Origin: Nonomuraea typhae
Lineage (GTDB): Bacteria > Actinomycetota > Actinomycetes > Streptosporangiales > Streptosporangiaceae
Direction of reading: 5' to 3'
Length of the DNA stretch: 64,000 bases
NCBI RefSeq assembly: GCF_009760925.1
Contig: NZ_VRLV01000007.1
Coordinates: forward strand, 434,001 to 498,000
Below, piece after piece: positions 51,899 to 60,822 of this stretch; within the stretch, counting starts at the first letter, position 1; each line of letters starts with the position of its first letter. A model generated the notes under the pieces. It had not been told where the DNA came from and ran no database searches. It worked only from the letters and a program-made list of their open reading frames with translations. The translations under genes and the position numbers were made by a program.

Positions 51899-54721
51899 GT
51901 GAGGAAACGATCCGGCGCGAACCAGCGTGGCACGCACAGTCCGGTGCCCACGCAGGCACACTCCAAGGCCGGTGGCGGTAGGTTCCGACTCCGCAACTGG
52001 CGCGTGCGATGGCGGCTCATCGCGCTCATCGCGGTTCCGACGGCCGTCGGCGTCTGGATCGGCGGCCTGCAGATCGTCGACTCCATCAACCGGGCTAATG
52101 CGTACCAGCGTGTCCTGGAAAAGGCGGAATTGGGGGATTCCATCACGGAGCTCGTTCACGAGCTCGCCCTGGAACGTGACCGCGCCGTCGGCTACGTCGC
52201 CGCAGGTCGGCGCAAGGCCGCGGAAGCGGAATTACAAGCCGCCTTCGGCCCCGTCGACGTCGCCGCCGGCAAGTTCAAGCAGAAGGCGGCCGTCGTCATC
52301 AACGAAGCGCATGGCGAGAGCGTGCGCCTCATGGTCCAGCAGATGCAGGGCCGCCTGGCGGAGATCTCCTTCGCCCGCGACACCGTGATGACGACGCAAC
52401 TTCCCGCGCTGCCGACCCAGCGCAAGTACTCCCAGATCATCGACGTCCTGCAGAAATTCCACGACGAGATCGGCCAGGGCGACGTCGACGAAACCCTCAG
52501 CAACAGCGTCCGTGCCTTCAGCGCGCTGACCCGCGCCAAGGACGCCGCCTCCCAGCAGCGCGGCCTCCTGACGGGCGCCGCCACGACCGGCGCCTTCCAG
52601 ACCGGCGAGCAGGGCGCCTTCGTCGACGCCCGCGCCCAGCAGGAGAGCGAGATCGCCGCCTTCCGCTCGATCGCCTCCATCGACGAACTGCAGTTCTACG
52701 AGGACACCGTCACCGGCGCCGACGTGGACCGCGCCGCGATGTACCGGATGCGCGCGCTCTCGCAGGCCGTGGAAGGCTCGCCCATCGACCTCGTCCCCGG
52801 CGGCAACGAGGACGCCGACCGCTGGTTCGAGTCCATCACCGGCTCCATCGACAGCATGCGCACCGTGGAGAAGCGCCTCTCCCAGTCGATCAACGTGCAG
52901 AGCCGGGGCCTCAAGGACTCCGCCCAGACCTCCGCGCTCTTTGCCGCCGTCGGCTCCGGCCTGCTGCTCATCCTGGTCCTGATCGTCACCACCTTGATGG
53001 CGCGCTCGCTGGTCAGCCCCCTGCGCCGGCTGCGCAGCGAGGCCCTCCAGATCGCCGGCCAGCGCCTGCCCGACACCGTGCGCACCATGCGCGAGACCAC
53101 CGACGCCGCCACACCCGCCGTGCCGCCCATCGGCGTCTCCTCCGACGACGAGATCGGTGAAGTGGCCCGCGCCTTCGACGAGGTCCACCGCGAGGCGGTA
53201 CGGCTGGCGGGCGAGGAATCCCGGCTGCGCAGCAACGTCAACGCCATGTTCGTCAACCTCTCGCGCCGCTCCCAGACCCTGGTCGAACGCCAGATCACCC
53301 TCATCGACGGCCTGGAGCAGGGCGAGCAGGACGAGAGCCGGCTGGCCAACCTGTTCAAGCTCGACCACCTCGCCACCCGCATGCGCCGCAACAGCGAGAA
53401 CCTCCTGGTCCTCGCCGGCCAGGACCCGCCGCGGCGCTGGAGCCAGCCGGTCAAGCTGGTCGACGTCGCCCGCGCCTCCCTGTCGGAGGTCGAGAACTAC
53501 GAGCGCGTCGTCCTCCAGGTTCCCGACGGCGTCGCCGTCGCGGGACAGGCCGTCAACGACGTCATCCACCTGCTGGCCGAGCTCGTCGAGAACGCGCTGT
53601 CGTTCTCCCCGCGCGAGACCCGCGTCACCCTGTCCGGCAGCCGCATCGACGGCGGCGGCGTCATGCTCTCGATCACCGACTCCGGCATCGGCATGACCGC
53701 GGAAGAACTCGCCCAGGCCAACGACCGCCTCACCGACGCCCCCACCGTGGACGTCTCCGTCTCCCGCCGCATGGGCCTGTTCGTGGTCGCCCGCCTGGCA
53801 CACCGCCACGGCATCCGCGTGCAGCTGCGCCCCCACGGCTCCGGCGGCCTGACCGCCATGGTGCTGCTGCCCGAGGCGCTGCTCGGCGCCCAGGCGCCCT
53901 CCATGGCCGGAGCCGGCGGCCAGCCCGTCAGCGCGCCGCCCCCTCCGCCGCCGCAGCAGCCCGTCATCGAGCCGTTCAACGGCACCCCCATGCAGTGGGG
54001 CCAGCAGATGCCCGGCGGCCACCCGTCCTTCCCGTCCAACCCGGCCGGGACCGGATCCTGGCCGTCCATGCCCCAGTGGCCCTCCTCCGACAACGGCGGC
54101 TGGCCGTCCGACCCGCGCAGCGGGCCCGACACCTCGGACGTGTGGGTCCCCTCCCGCGGCGCCGGCGGCTTCGGCAACGAGCCTCCGCTGCCCAAGCGGC
54201 AGCCGCCGTCCGCCCCGCCCTCCGAAGAGGTGACCAGCTGGTCGTACAACCGCGATCAACAACAACGGCCACCCAACCGCTACGACTTCCCGGAGACCGA
54301 GTCGGCCGCCACCGGCCCCATCCCCGCCGTGAACCAGGGCGACGAGTTCCTGCCGATCTTCGCCTCGGTGGAGTCGGCCTGGTTCGAGCACAACCACGAG
54401 AACGGCAACCAGAACTGGGGCTCGGCCAAGGCCGACGCCGGCTGGAGCGCGGCGGAAGCCGTACGAGAGCCGGTGCGGGACGCGCCCACGGCGGCGGGAC
54501 TGCCCAAGCGGGTGCCCAAGGCCAACCTCGTCCCGGGCTCGGCCGACACGGCCAGTGCCCCGAAGGGCGTGGCGCCGGTGCGCAACGTCTCACCGGATCG
54601 GGTGCGCAGCAGGTTGTCCAGCTTCCAGCAGGGCTTCCGAGCAGCGCGTGATGACATCAGCGAAGGCAGGGCGTATCCCCCTGGCTCCAGAAACGTTGAA
54701 AGCAGGGAGGAGGGCGAATGA
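51899..54721 (+). CDS. cvnA3: Conservon sensor-kinase-like protein CvnA (conservon 3)
   Basis: 940 aa. Basic N-terminus, membrane helix at residues 38-62, sensing domain, second helix about 346-370, HAMP, LDHLATRMRR near 488, N box ELVENALSFSP near 561, DSGIGM near 593. The Pro-rich tail starts near 668 and is non-repetitive, unlike CvnA1 and CvnA2. The segment after LAGQ reads DPPRRW where the other two read EAARKW. GTG 51899 is the natural start. The stop overlaps cvnB3 (ATGA). Confidence 0.9.
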   Translation: MRKRSGANQRGTHSPVPTQAHSKAGGGRFRLRNWRVRWRLIALIAVPTAVGVWIGGLQIVDSINRANAYQRVLEKAELGDSITELVHELALERDRAVGYVAAGRRKAAEAELQAAFGPVDVAAGKFKQKAAVVINEAHGESVRLMVQQMQGRLAEISFARDTVMTTQLPALPTQRKYSQIIDVLQKFHDEIGQGDVDETLSNSVRAFSALTRAKDAASQQRGLLTGAATTGAFQTGEQGAFVDARAQQESEIAAFRSIASIDELQFYEDTVTGADVDRAAMYRMRALSQAVEGSPIDLVPGGNEDADRWFESITGSIDSMRTVEKRLSQSINVQSRGLKDSAQTSALFAAVGSGLLLILVLIVTTLMARSLVSPLRRLRSEALQIAGQRLPDTVRTMRETTDAATPAVPPIGVSSDDEIGEVARAFDEVHREAVRLAGEESRLRSNVNAMFVNLSRRSQTLVERQITLIDGLEQGEQDESRLANLFKLDHLATRMRRNSENLLVLAGQDPPRRWSQPVKLVDVARASLSEVENYERVVLQVPDGVAVAGQAVNDVIHLLAELVENALSFSPRETRVTLSGSRIDGGGVMLSITDSGIGMTAEELAQANDRLTDAPTVDVSVSRRMGLFVVARLAHRHGIRVQLRPHGSGGLTAMVLLPEALLGAQAPSMAGAGGQPVSAPPPPPPQQPVIEPFNGTPMQWGQQMPGGHPSFPSNPAGTGSWPSMPQWPSSDNGGWPSDPRSGPDTSDVWVPSRGAGGFGNEPPLPKRQPPSAPPSEEVTSWSYNRDQQQRPPNRYDFPETESAATGPIPAVNQGDEFLPIFASVESAWFEHNHENGNQNWGSAKADAGWSAAEAVREPVRDAPTAAGLPKRVPKANLVPGSADTASAPKGVAPVRNVSPDRVRSRLSSFQQGFRAARDDISEGRAYPPGSRNVESREEGE

Positions 54722-55140
54722 ACGACCTGAGCCACGCGGCGCGCGGGGTCGACTGGCTGATCACTGATTTCGTCAGCACCGTTCCCGGGGTCGCCCATGC
54801 TGTAGTGGTCTCTTCCGACGGGTTACCGCTCGCGGCCTCCGCCGGCTTTCCGACGGACCGGGCCGATCAGCTCGCCGCGATCGCATCTGGACTGATCAGC
54901 CTGACCCAGGGCGCCGCCCGGGTGTTCGAGGGCGGGATCGTCAACCAGACGATCGTGGAAATGGAACGAGGCCTCATGCTGATCATGTCGATCAGCGATG
55001 GATCATGCCTGGCGGTCCTGGCCGCCCCTGACTGCGACATGGGGCTGGTCGCCTACCAGATGACCCTGATGGTGGACCGTGCCGGGCAGGTGCTGACCCC
55101 TGCGGTGCGTGCAGAGCTGCGCGCCAGCCAGACCAGGTGA
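54718..55140 (+). CDS. cvnB3: Conservon roadblock/LC7 protein CvnB (conservon 3)
   Basis: 140 aa roadblock/LC7 protein, paralogue of CvnB1 and CvnB2. VPGVAHAVVVSSDGLPLAAS, FEGGIVNQTIVEMERGLMLI and DMGLVAYQMTLMVDRAGQVL. ATG overlaps cvnA3. Presumed GTPase-regulating partner of CvnD3. Confidence 0.92.
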   Translation: MNDLSHAARGVDWLITDFVSTVPGVAHAVVVSSDGLPLAASAGFPTDRADQLAAIASGLISLTQGAARVFEGGIVNQTIVEMERGLMLIMSISDGSCLAVLAAPDCDMGLVAYQMTLMVDRAGQVLTPAVRAELRASQTR

Positions 55141-55177
55141 TCCCCGTGAGTGACCATCGCTGCGAGGTGTCCGGCTC

Positions 55178-55579
55178 GTGAACGGCCATACTAGCTGGAA
55201 CAGCGGCGGCGGCTGGGAACCCCCGCCACCGCCCCACAACGATCCCGCGTCACCCGTGCGCCCCTACGCGGTGACGGGAGGGCGCACCGCGCCCAGGGTC
55301 AAGCTGGCGATGGAGGCCCTGGTGTCCTCGGCCACGGCCGAGCACCGGGAGTTCTCGCACATCACCCCCGAGTACCAGGCGATCTCCCAGCTGTGCCGTC
55401 AGGTGCGGTCGGTCGCCGAGGTCTCCGCGCTGCTGCGGATACCGCTGGGCGTGGTGCGGGTCCTGATCGCCGACATGGCGGCCGAAGGTCTGGTCCGAGT
55501 GCACCAGCCAGCGCTGGAAGCCGGAAGGCCGGACGTGTCTTTGCTCGAAAGGGTGCTCAGTGGACTTCGCAGGCTCTAG
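55178..55579 (+). CDS. cvnC3: Conservon DUF742 protein CvnC (conservon 3)
   Basis: 133 aa. Gly/Trp/Pro-rich start (SGGGWEPPPPPHNDP), then VRPYAVTGGRTAPRVKLAME and VRSVAEVSALLRIPLGVVRV, ending LLERVLSGLRRL. GTG at 55178 is 37 nt after the cvnB3 stop, a wider gap than in the other two conservons. It overlaps cvnD3 by 20 nt. Confidence 0.88.
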   Translation: MNGHTSWNSGGGWEPPPPPHNDPASPVRPYAVTGGRTAPRVKLAMEALVSSATAEHREFSHITPEYQAISQLCRQVRSVAEVSALLRIPLGVVRVLIADMAAEGLVRVHQPALEAGRPDVSLLERVLSGLRRL

Positions 55580-56147
55580 CCCCGGCCTCACCTCGACGAA
55601 GATCGTGGTGGCCGGAGGTTTCGGTGTCGGTAAGACGACGTTCGTCGGCGCGGTGTCGGAGATCATGCCGCTGACCACGGAGGCGGTCATGACCGACGCC
55701 TCCGCGGGCATCGACGACCTCGGGATGACGCCCCTGAAGTCCACCACCACCGTGGCGATGGACTTCGGCCGCGTGTCGCTGGATCGCGACCTGATCCTGT
55801 ACCTGTTCGGCACGCCCGGACAGCACCGGTTCTGGTTCATGTGGGACGACCTGGTCCGCGGCGCCATCGGGGCCGTGGTCCTGGTGGACACGCGCCGCCT
55901 GGCCGACAGCTTCCCGGCCATCGACTACTTCGAAGAGGCGCAGCTGCCCTTCATCGTGGGCGTCAACGGCTGGGACGGGCAGTACCCGCACAGCGACGCC
56001 GAGGTGCGCGACGCGCTCACCCTGGCGCCGCACATCCCGCTGGTACGGCTGGACGCCAGGTCCAAGGACTCGGTCAAGAGCGCGCTCATCCATCTGGTCG
56101 AGCACGCGCTGACGGTGCGGATGGCCGTGCCCGGCTGGAACGGCTGA
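55560..56147 (+). CDS. cvnD3: Conservon GTPase CvnD (conservon 3)
   Basis: 195 aa. P-loop GGFGVGKT at 19-26, FGTPGQ at 83-88, NGWD at 136-139. Only a few residues longer than CvnD1 at the C-terminus (AVPGWNG). It ends 58 nt before ffh; no hairpin intervenes, so some read-through into ffh is possible. Confidence 0.92.
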   Translation: MDFAGSSPGLTSTKIVVAGGFGVGKTTFVGAVSEIMPLTTEAVMTDASAGIDDLGMTPLKSTTTVAMDFGRVSLDRDLILYLFGTPGQHRFWFMWDDLVRGAIGAVVLVDTRRLADSFPAIDYFEEAQLPFIVGVNGWDGQYPHSDAEVRDALTLAPHIPLVRLDARSKDSVKSALIHLVEHALTVRMAVPGWNG

Positions 56148-56205
56148 ATGAGCGACTAGGCTGGGTCCAGACCACGCATAACCGCATCGAGGACTGGCCA
56201 ACCAC

Positions 56206-57771
56206 GTGTTCGAGACGCTTTCCGACCGGCTGACATCGGTCTTCTCCTCCCTCCGATCCAAGGGTCGGCTGTCCGACGCCGACATCGACGCCACCACCCG
56301 CGAGATCCGCATCGCGCTGCTCGAGGCCGATGTCGCGCTGCCCGTGGTCAAGGCGTTCGTCGCCCAGGTCAAGGAGCGTGCCCGGGGCACGGAGGTCTCC
56401 GGGGCGCTCAACCCTGCGCAGCAGGTCGTCAAGATCGTCAACGACGAGCTGATCGCCATCCTCGGCGGCGAGACCCGCAGGCTGCGCTACGCCAAGACCC
56501 CGCCGACGGTCATCATGCTCGCCGGCCTCCAGGGCGCCGGCAAGACCACGCTCGCCGGCAAGCTGGCCCGCTGGCTGCGCGAGCAGGGTCACGCGCCGCT
56601 GCTGGTCGCCGCCGACCTGCAGCGCCCCAACGCGGTCAACCAGCTCCAGGTCGTGGGCGAGCGCGCCGGGGTCGTCACCTACGCGCCCCAGCCCGGCAAC
56701 GGCGTCGGCGACCCCGTGGCGGTCGCCCGCGAGTCGATCGACGTCGCTCGCCAGAAGCAGCACGACGTCGTCATCATCGACACCGCCGGCCGCCTGGGCA
56801 TCGACCAGGAGATGATGAAGCAGGCCGCCGACATCCGCGACGCGGTCACGCCGGACGAGGTCCTGTTCGTGGTCGACGCCATGATCGGCCAGGACGCGGT
56901 CACGACGGCGCAGGCGTTCATGGACGGCGTCGGCTTCGACGGCGTGGTGCTCACCAAGCTCGACGGCGACGCCCGCGGCGGCGCCGCGCTGTCGGTGCGG
57001 CACATCACCGGCCGGCCCATCATGTTCGCCTCCACGGGCGAGAAGCTGGAAGACTTCGACGCCTTCCACCCCGACCGGATGGCCTCCCGCATCCTCGACA
57101 TGGGTGACATCCTCACCCTGATCGAGCAGGCCCAGAAGACCTTCGACGAGGAGCAGGCCGCCAAGATGGCGGGCAAGCTCACCTCGGGCGAGAACTTCAC
57201 GCTGGAGGACTTCCTCGAGCAGATGATGATGGTCCAGAAGATGGGCCCCATCAAGAACCTGCTCGGCATGATGCCCGGCATGGGGCAGATGCGCGACCAG
57301 CTCAACTCCATCGACGACCGCGACCTCGACCGCATCGCCGCGATCATCCGCTCGATGACCCCGGGCGAGCGCTCCGACCCGAAGATCATCAACGGCTCCC
57401 GCCGGGCCCGCATCGCCGCCGGCTCCGGCGTCACGGTCACCGCGGTCAGCAACCTCGTCACCCGCTTCTTCGAGGCCCAGAAGATGATGAAGCGGATGGC
57501 CGGCGGCATGGGCATCCCCGGCATGCCCGGCGGCCGGGGCAAGGTGGCCAAGCAGCAGAAGAAGAACAAGAAGGGCCGCCGGGTCAGCGGCGACCCGCGC
57601 AAGCAGGCGCTGGGCAAGGCGCAGTCCGCCGACGAGGACGCGCCCCAGCCCCCCAAGAAGGGCGGCCTGCTCGGCAACCTCGGCGGCGGGCCCAAGCTGC
57701 CGCCCGGCATGCAGCTCCCGCCCGGATTCGACCCGTCGAAGTTCCAGTTCCCGGGCGACGACAAGAAGTAG
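56206..57771 (+). CDS. ffh: Signal recognition particle GTPase
   Basis: 521 aa. N domain, then P-loop GLQGAGKTT (near 107), DTAGR (near 192), TKLDGDARGG (near 250), and a Met-rich M domain (about 300-430) that binds 4.5S RNA and signal sequences. A ~90-residue basic then Pro/Gly-rich tail extends past the usual length (~450). GTG 56206; a TAGGCT at 56157-56162 could be the -10 of its promoter. It brings nascent membrane and secreted proteins to FtsY. Confidence 0.97.
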   Translation: MFETLSDRLTSVFSSLRSKGRLSDADIDATTREIRIALLEADVALPVVKAFVAQVKERARGTEVSGALNPAQQVVKIVNDELIAILGGETRRLRYAKTPPTVIMLAGLQGAGKTTLAGKLARWLREQGHAPLLVAADLQRPNAVNQLQVVGERAGVVTYAPQPGNGVGDPVAVARESIDVARQKQHDVVIIDTAGRLGIDQEMMKQAADIRDAVTPDEVLFVVDAMIGQDAVTTAQAFMDGVGFDGVVLTKLDGDARGGAALSVRHITGRPIMFASTGEKLEDFDAFHPDRMASRILDMGDILTLIEQAQKTFDEEQAAKMAGKLTSGENFTLEDFLEQMMMVQKMGPIKNLLGMMPGMGQMRDQLNSIDDRDLDRIAAIIRSMTPGERSDPKIINGSRRARIAAGSGVTVTAVSNLVTRFFEAQKMMKRMAGGMGIPGMPGGRGKVAKQQKKNKKGRRVSGDPRKQALGKAQSADEDAPQPPKKGGLLGNLGGGPKLPPGMQLPPGFDPSKFQFPGDDKK

Positions 57772-57787
57772 CGCCGCTTTCCGGCTT

Positions 57788-57819
57788 CACGGGTACGGCG
57801 GGGCGCCGCCGTACCCGTG
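57788..57819 (+). terminator. Terminator of ffh
   Basis: CACGGGTACGGCGG (57788-57801) and CCGCCGTACCCGTG (57806-57819): a perfect 14-bp stem with a 4-nt loop, no U-tract. Separates ffh from rpsP. Confidence 0.8.
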
Positions 57820-57993
57820 TGCCTGTCGCTGGCAGTGTCCGCGGTCTGGCACAATGGCATGTTGGAACACCGTGACCAGGCGGGTGCCCTCTCACCTCCC
57901 GCAGGCCGCGTCTGTCCCTCGAGCGGCCCGCCATCGTGCCCCACTCGACGGCAAACCGTTCACCCACGCTCGATTGCAGGAGAGACCACACCC

Positions 57994-58455
57994 GTGGCAG
58001 TCAAGATCAAGCTCAAGCGGCTCGGCATGATCCGCAACCCGCAGTACCGCATCGTCGTCGCCGACAGCCGCACCAAGCGTGACGGCCGGGCGATCGAGGA
58101 GATCGGCCTGTACCACCCGAAGCAGAACCCTTCGCTCATCCAGATCGACGCCGAGCGCGCCGCGTACTGGCTGGGTGTGGGCGCGCAGCCGACCGAGCCC
58201 GTGCTCAAGCTGCTCAAGCTCACCGGTGACTGGCAGAAGTTCAAGGGCGAGCCGGCCCCGGCCCCGCTGAAGGTCGCCGAGGCCCCCTCCGACCGGCACG
58301 CCGCCTACGAGGCCGCCGCCAAGGAGGCCCTCTCCGGTGGCGACACCGGCACCTCCGCCACCACGCCGAAGAAGGCGAAGCCCAAGAAGGACGAGGCTCC
58401 GGCCGAGGCCGCCGCCGAGACCCCGGCCGAGACCCCGGCCGAGGGCGAGGGCTGA
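57994..58455 (+). CDS. rpsP: 30S ribosomal protein S16
   Basis: 153 aa. AVKIKLKRLGMIRNPQYRIV at the start and GLYHPKQNPS are S16 hallmarks; DRAxYWLGVGAQPT-like helix follows. The core is ~85 residues; the remaining ~65 form an Ala/Pro/Glu/Lys-rich tail, an actinobacterial trait. GTG 57994 follows AGGAGAG. A CACAAT near 57850 may be the -10 of the rpsP promoter. Confidence 0.95.
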   Translation: MAVKIKLKRLGMIRNPQYRIVVADSRTKRDGRAIEEIGLYHPKQNPSLIQIDAERAAYWLGVGAQPTEPVLKLLKLTGDWQKFKGEPAPAPLKVAEAPSDRHAAYEAAAKEALSGGDTGTSATTPKKAKPKKDEAPAEAAAETPAETPAEGEG

Positions 58456-58456
58456 C

Positions 58457-58702
58457 GTGCTCGAGGAGGCCCTCGAGCACCTCGTTAAGGGCATCGTCGA
58501 ACATCCCGACGACGTCCGGGTCCGCGCACGCCGCATCCGCAGCGGGCGCGTTCTCGAGGTCCGGGTGCACCCCGACGACCTCGGCAAGGTCATCGGCCGC
58601 GGTGGGCGCACCGCCAAGGCGCTGCGCACCGTCGTAAACGCTCTGGCTGACGGCAAGTACGTCCGGGTCGACCTGCTCGACCTGCACGAAGCGGTCCGTT
58701 AG
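58457..58702 (+). CDS. khpA: KH-domain RNA-binding protein KhpA
   Basis: 81 aa single KH domain with the GxxG loop in VIGRGGRTAKALRTVV. Conserved between rpsP and rimM across actinobacteria and Firmicutes; partners with KhpB in some species to bind RNA. GTG starts two bases after the rpsP stop. No ribosome site is needed if coupled. Confidence 0.93.
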   Translation: MLEEALEHLVKGIVEHPDDVRVRARRIRSGRVLEVRVHPDDLGKVIGRGGRTAKALRTVVNALADGKYVRVDLLDLHEAVR

Positions 58703-58807
58703 CCCGCAGGAGTCACGCGCCCTCATCGGTTCACCCGGTGGGGGCGCTCGCGTTTGGCCGGGGTTCAGCGCCGGGTGGGTCACGAGGACCGTTGCGGCGG
58801 GGACCAC

Positions 58808-58884
58808 GTCCGACGTGAGAAGCGACCCTACGATCGGCGCCCGCGCGCGGCGGCGGGTGGCGGTGGCTGCGGCTCCGCCGTAAC
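58808..58884 (+). repeat. Dispersed intergenic element, copy 2
   Basis: Aligns with 7684-7758; first 21 nt identical, then about 80% with two 1-nt gaps. It lies in the 203-nt khpA-rimM gap, 22 nt before the rimM start, and so could affect rimM expression. Confidence 0.6.
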
Positions 58885-58905
58885 AGGAACGAAGGGGAAG
58901 AGATC

Positions 58906-59415
58906 GTGCAGCTAGTGGTGGGGCGGGTGGGACGGCCACACGGCGTGCGGGGCGAGGTCACCGTCGAGGTGCGCACCGACGAGCCCGAGCTGCGGTTCGC
59001 GCCCGGCGTCGCGATCGCGACCGAGCCCGCCGCGCGCGGGCCGCTGCAGGTGGAGACCCTGCGCTGGCACAAGGGCGCCCTGCTGGTGCGCTTCGCCGGG
59101 GTCGCCGGCCGTGACGCGGCCGAGGAACTGCGCGGCACCATGCTCGTCATCGACTCGGCCGACGTGGTGCCTTCCGACGATCCCGACGAGTTCCACGACC
59201 ACCAGCTCATCGGGCTGGCCGTCGTCACCGCCGACGGCGCGCCCGTGGGCGAGGTGTCCGACGTGCTCCACCACGGGCAGGACCTGCTGGTGGTACGGCG
59301 GGGCAAGGGCAGGGACGACGCGCTGATCCCGTTCGTGAAGGCACTGGTGCCCGAGGTCGACCTGGAGGCGGGCAAGCTGGTCGTGGATCCGCCCGAGGGG
59401 CTGCTCGAACCATGA
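58906..59415 (+). CDS. rimM: 16S rRNA processing protein RimM
   Basis: 169 aa. N-terminal barrel (VGRVGRPHGVRGEVTVEV), then a PRC-barrel half with DHQLIGLAVV, ending ALIPFVKALVPEVDLEAG. It assists 30S head maturation. GTG 58906 follows AAGGGGAAGAG. The 3' end overlaps trmD by four bases. Confidence 0.95.
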   Translation: MQLVVGRVGRPHGVRGEVTVEVRTDEPELRFAPGVAIATEPAARGPLQVETLRWHKGALLVRFAGVAGRDAAEELRGTMLVIDSADVVPSDDPDEFHDHQLIGLAVVTADGAPVGEVSDVLHHGQDLLVVRRGKGRDDALIPFVKALVPEVDLEAGKLVVDPPEGLLEP

Positions 59416-60194
59416 TGCGCCTCGACATCGTCTCGATCTTCCCCGAGTACTTCACCCCGCTGGACGTCTCGCTGATCGGCAAGGCGCGCGAGCGCGGCAC
59501 CCTCGACGTCCGCCTCCACCAGCTGCGCGACTGGACGCGCGACGTGCACAAGACCGTGGACGACACCCCCTACGGCGGCGGCCCCGGCATGGTCATGAAG
59601 CCCGAGGTCTGGGGCGAGGCCATCGACGACGTGATCGGCGACGGGACGCCGCGCATGATCGTCCCCACGCCCAGCGGCCGTCCGTTCACGCAGGAACTCG
59701 CCCAGGAACTCGCCCGCGAGCCGTGGCTGCTGTTCTGCTGCGGGCGCTACGAGGGCATCGACTCGCGCGTCATGACCGAGTACGGCTCCCGCCTGCGCGT
59801 GGACGAGGTCAGCATCGGCGACTACGTGCTGGCCGGCGGCGAGGTCGCGGTGCTGGTCATGGTGGAGGCCATCGGCAGGCTGCTGCCCGGCGTGCTGGGC
59901 AACGCGTGCTCGGCCGTGGACGACTCGTTCGCGCCCGGGGCGATGCGGAATCTGCTGGAGGGCCCGGTTTACACCAAGCCGCCGGTGTGGCGGGGGCACG
60001 AGGTGCCTGCCGTCCTGCTCAGCGGGCATCACGGGAAGGTGGCCCGGTGGCGGCGTGACCAGGCGCTGCGCCGTACCATCGCCAACCGGCCGGAACTCGC
60101 GGCCGGGCTGGACCCCGCGACGCTCGACAAGCACGACCGGGCGCTGCTCGGCGAGCTGTCGTTTCGCGTCGGGCCGGAAGATGTGGCAAACTGA
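59412..60194 (+). CDS. trmD: tRNA (guanine-N1-)-methyltransferase
   Basis: 260 aa SPOUT methyltransferase making m1G37 in tRNA. DIVSIFPEYF, DDTPYGGGPGMVMKPEV, LLFCCGRYEGIDSRV and EVSIGDYVLAGGEVAVLVM (the trefoil knot) are all present. ATG 59412 overlaps rimM. Confidence 0.97.
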   Translation: MMRLDIVSIFPEYFTPLDVSLIGKARERGTLDVRLHQLRDWTRDVHKTVDDTPYGGGPGMVMKPEVWGEAIDDVIGDGTPRMIVPTPSGRPFTQELAQELAREPWLLFCCGRYEGIDSRVMTEYGSRLRVDEVSIGDYVLAGGEVAVLVMVEAIGRLLPGVLGNACSAVDDSFAPGAMRNLLEGPVYTKPPVWRGHEVPAVLLSGHHGKVARWRRDQALRRTIANRPELAAGLDPATLDKHDRALLGELSFRVGPEDVAN

Positions 60195-60230
60195 AGCGCT
60201 GCCAACCCGTCATGTGGTTGGTTCGTCGTG

Positions 60231-60248
60231 CCCGGGGAACGCCCCGGG
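60231..60248 (+). other. Stem-loop in the rplS leader
   Basis: CCCGGGG, loop AACG, CCCCGGG in the 140-nt trmD-rplS gap. Could be part of an L19 autoregulatory leader or a processing site; no further structure was resolved. Confidence 0.45.
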
Positions 60249-60334
60249 TTCACCCATGAAGCAGGCGTGTCCGCCGCGAGCCGCGGCCGGGTGGACCTCC
60301 GCGTGCTCGCGAAGACTTTGAGGTAACAGCTCTC

Positions 60335-60697
60335 ATGCACACGAAGATCCAGGAGCTCGAGAAGGCGACCCTGCGCAGCGACGTACCGGGCTTCCGTCCC
60401 GGTGACACGCTCGAGGTGCACGTGCGCGTCGTCGAAGGCAACCGCTCGCGTATCCAGGTGTTCAAGGGCTTCGTGCTGCGCCGCCAGGGCGCCGGCGCCC
60501 GCGAGACCTTCACCGTCCGCAAGGTGAGCTACGGCGTCGGCGTCGAGCGCACCTTCCCGGTCCACAGCCCGGTCATCGAGAAGATCGTGCTGGTCACCCG
60601 CGGTGACGTCCGCCGCGCCAAGCTCTACTACATGCGCGACCTGCGCGGCAAGGCCGCGCGCATCCGCGAGAAGCGCGAGAGCGTGCCCGCCAAGTAA
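60335..60697 (+). CDS. rplS: 50S ribosomal protein L19
   Basis: 120 aa. FRPGDTLEVHVRVVEGNRSR, IQVFKGFVLRRQGAG and GVGVERTFPVHSP are the L19 signature. Usual length. ATG 60335 follows GAGGTAAC. Followed by a strong terminator. Confidence 0.97.
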   Translation: MHTKIQELEKATLRSDVPGFRPGDTLEVHVRVVEGNRSRIQVFKGFVLRRQGAGARETFTVRKVSYGVGVERTFPVHSPVIEKIVLVTRGDVRRAKLYYMRDLRGKAARIREKRESVPAK

Positions 60698-60711
60698 GGC
60701 GAGTCAAAAGA

Positions 60712-60745
60712 GCCCGGTACTGCTTTGCCGTACCGGGCATTTCTT
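60712..60745 (+). terminator. Rho-independent terminator after rplS
   Basis: GCCCGGTAC (60712-60720), 9-nt loop, GTACCGGGC (60730-60738), then ATTTCTTT. The only classical stem plus U-tract in the window. Confidence 0.9.
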
Positions 60746-60787
60746 TATATGGAGCGACTCGCAGGCCGGTGTACCGTCGGTCGAGGC

Positions 60788-60814
60788 TTGTCGAGCCGAT
60801 CCATCATCTAGGCT
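60788..60814 (+). promoter_or_regulatory. Possible leaderless-type promoter of lepB1
   Basis: TTGTCG (60788-60793), 15-nt spacer, TAGGCT (60809-60814). The ATG is only nine bases further, so the transcript might be nearly leaderless; no ribosome site is visible. Confidence 0.3.
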
Positions 60815-60822
60815 CGTCAGCG

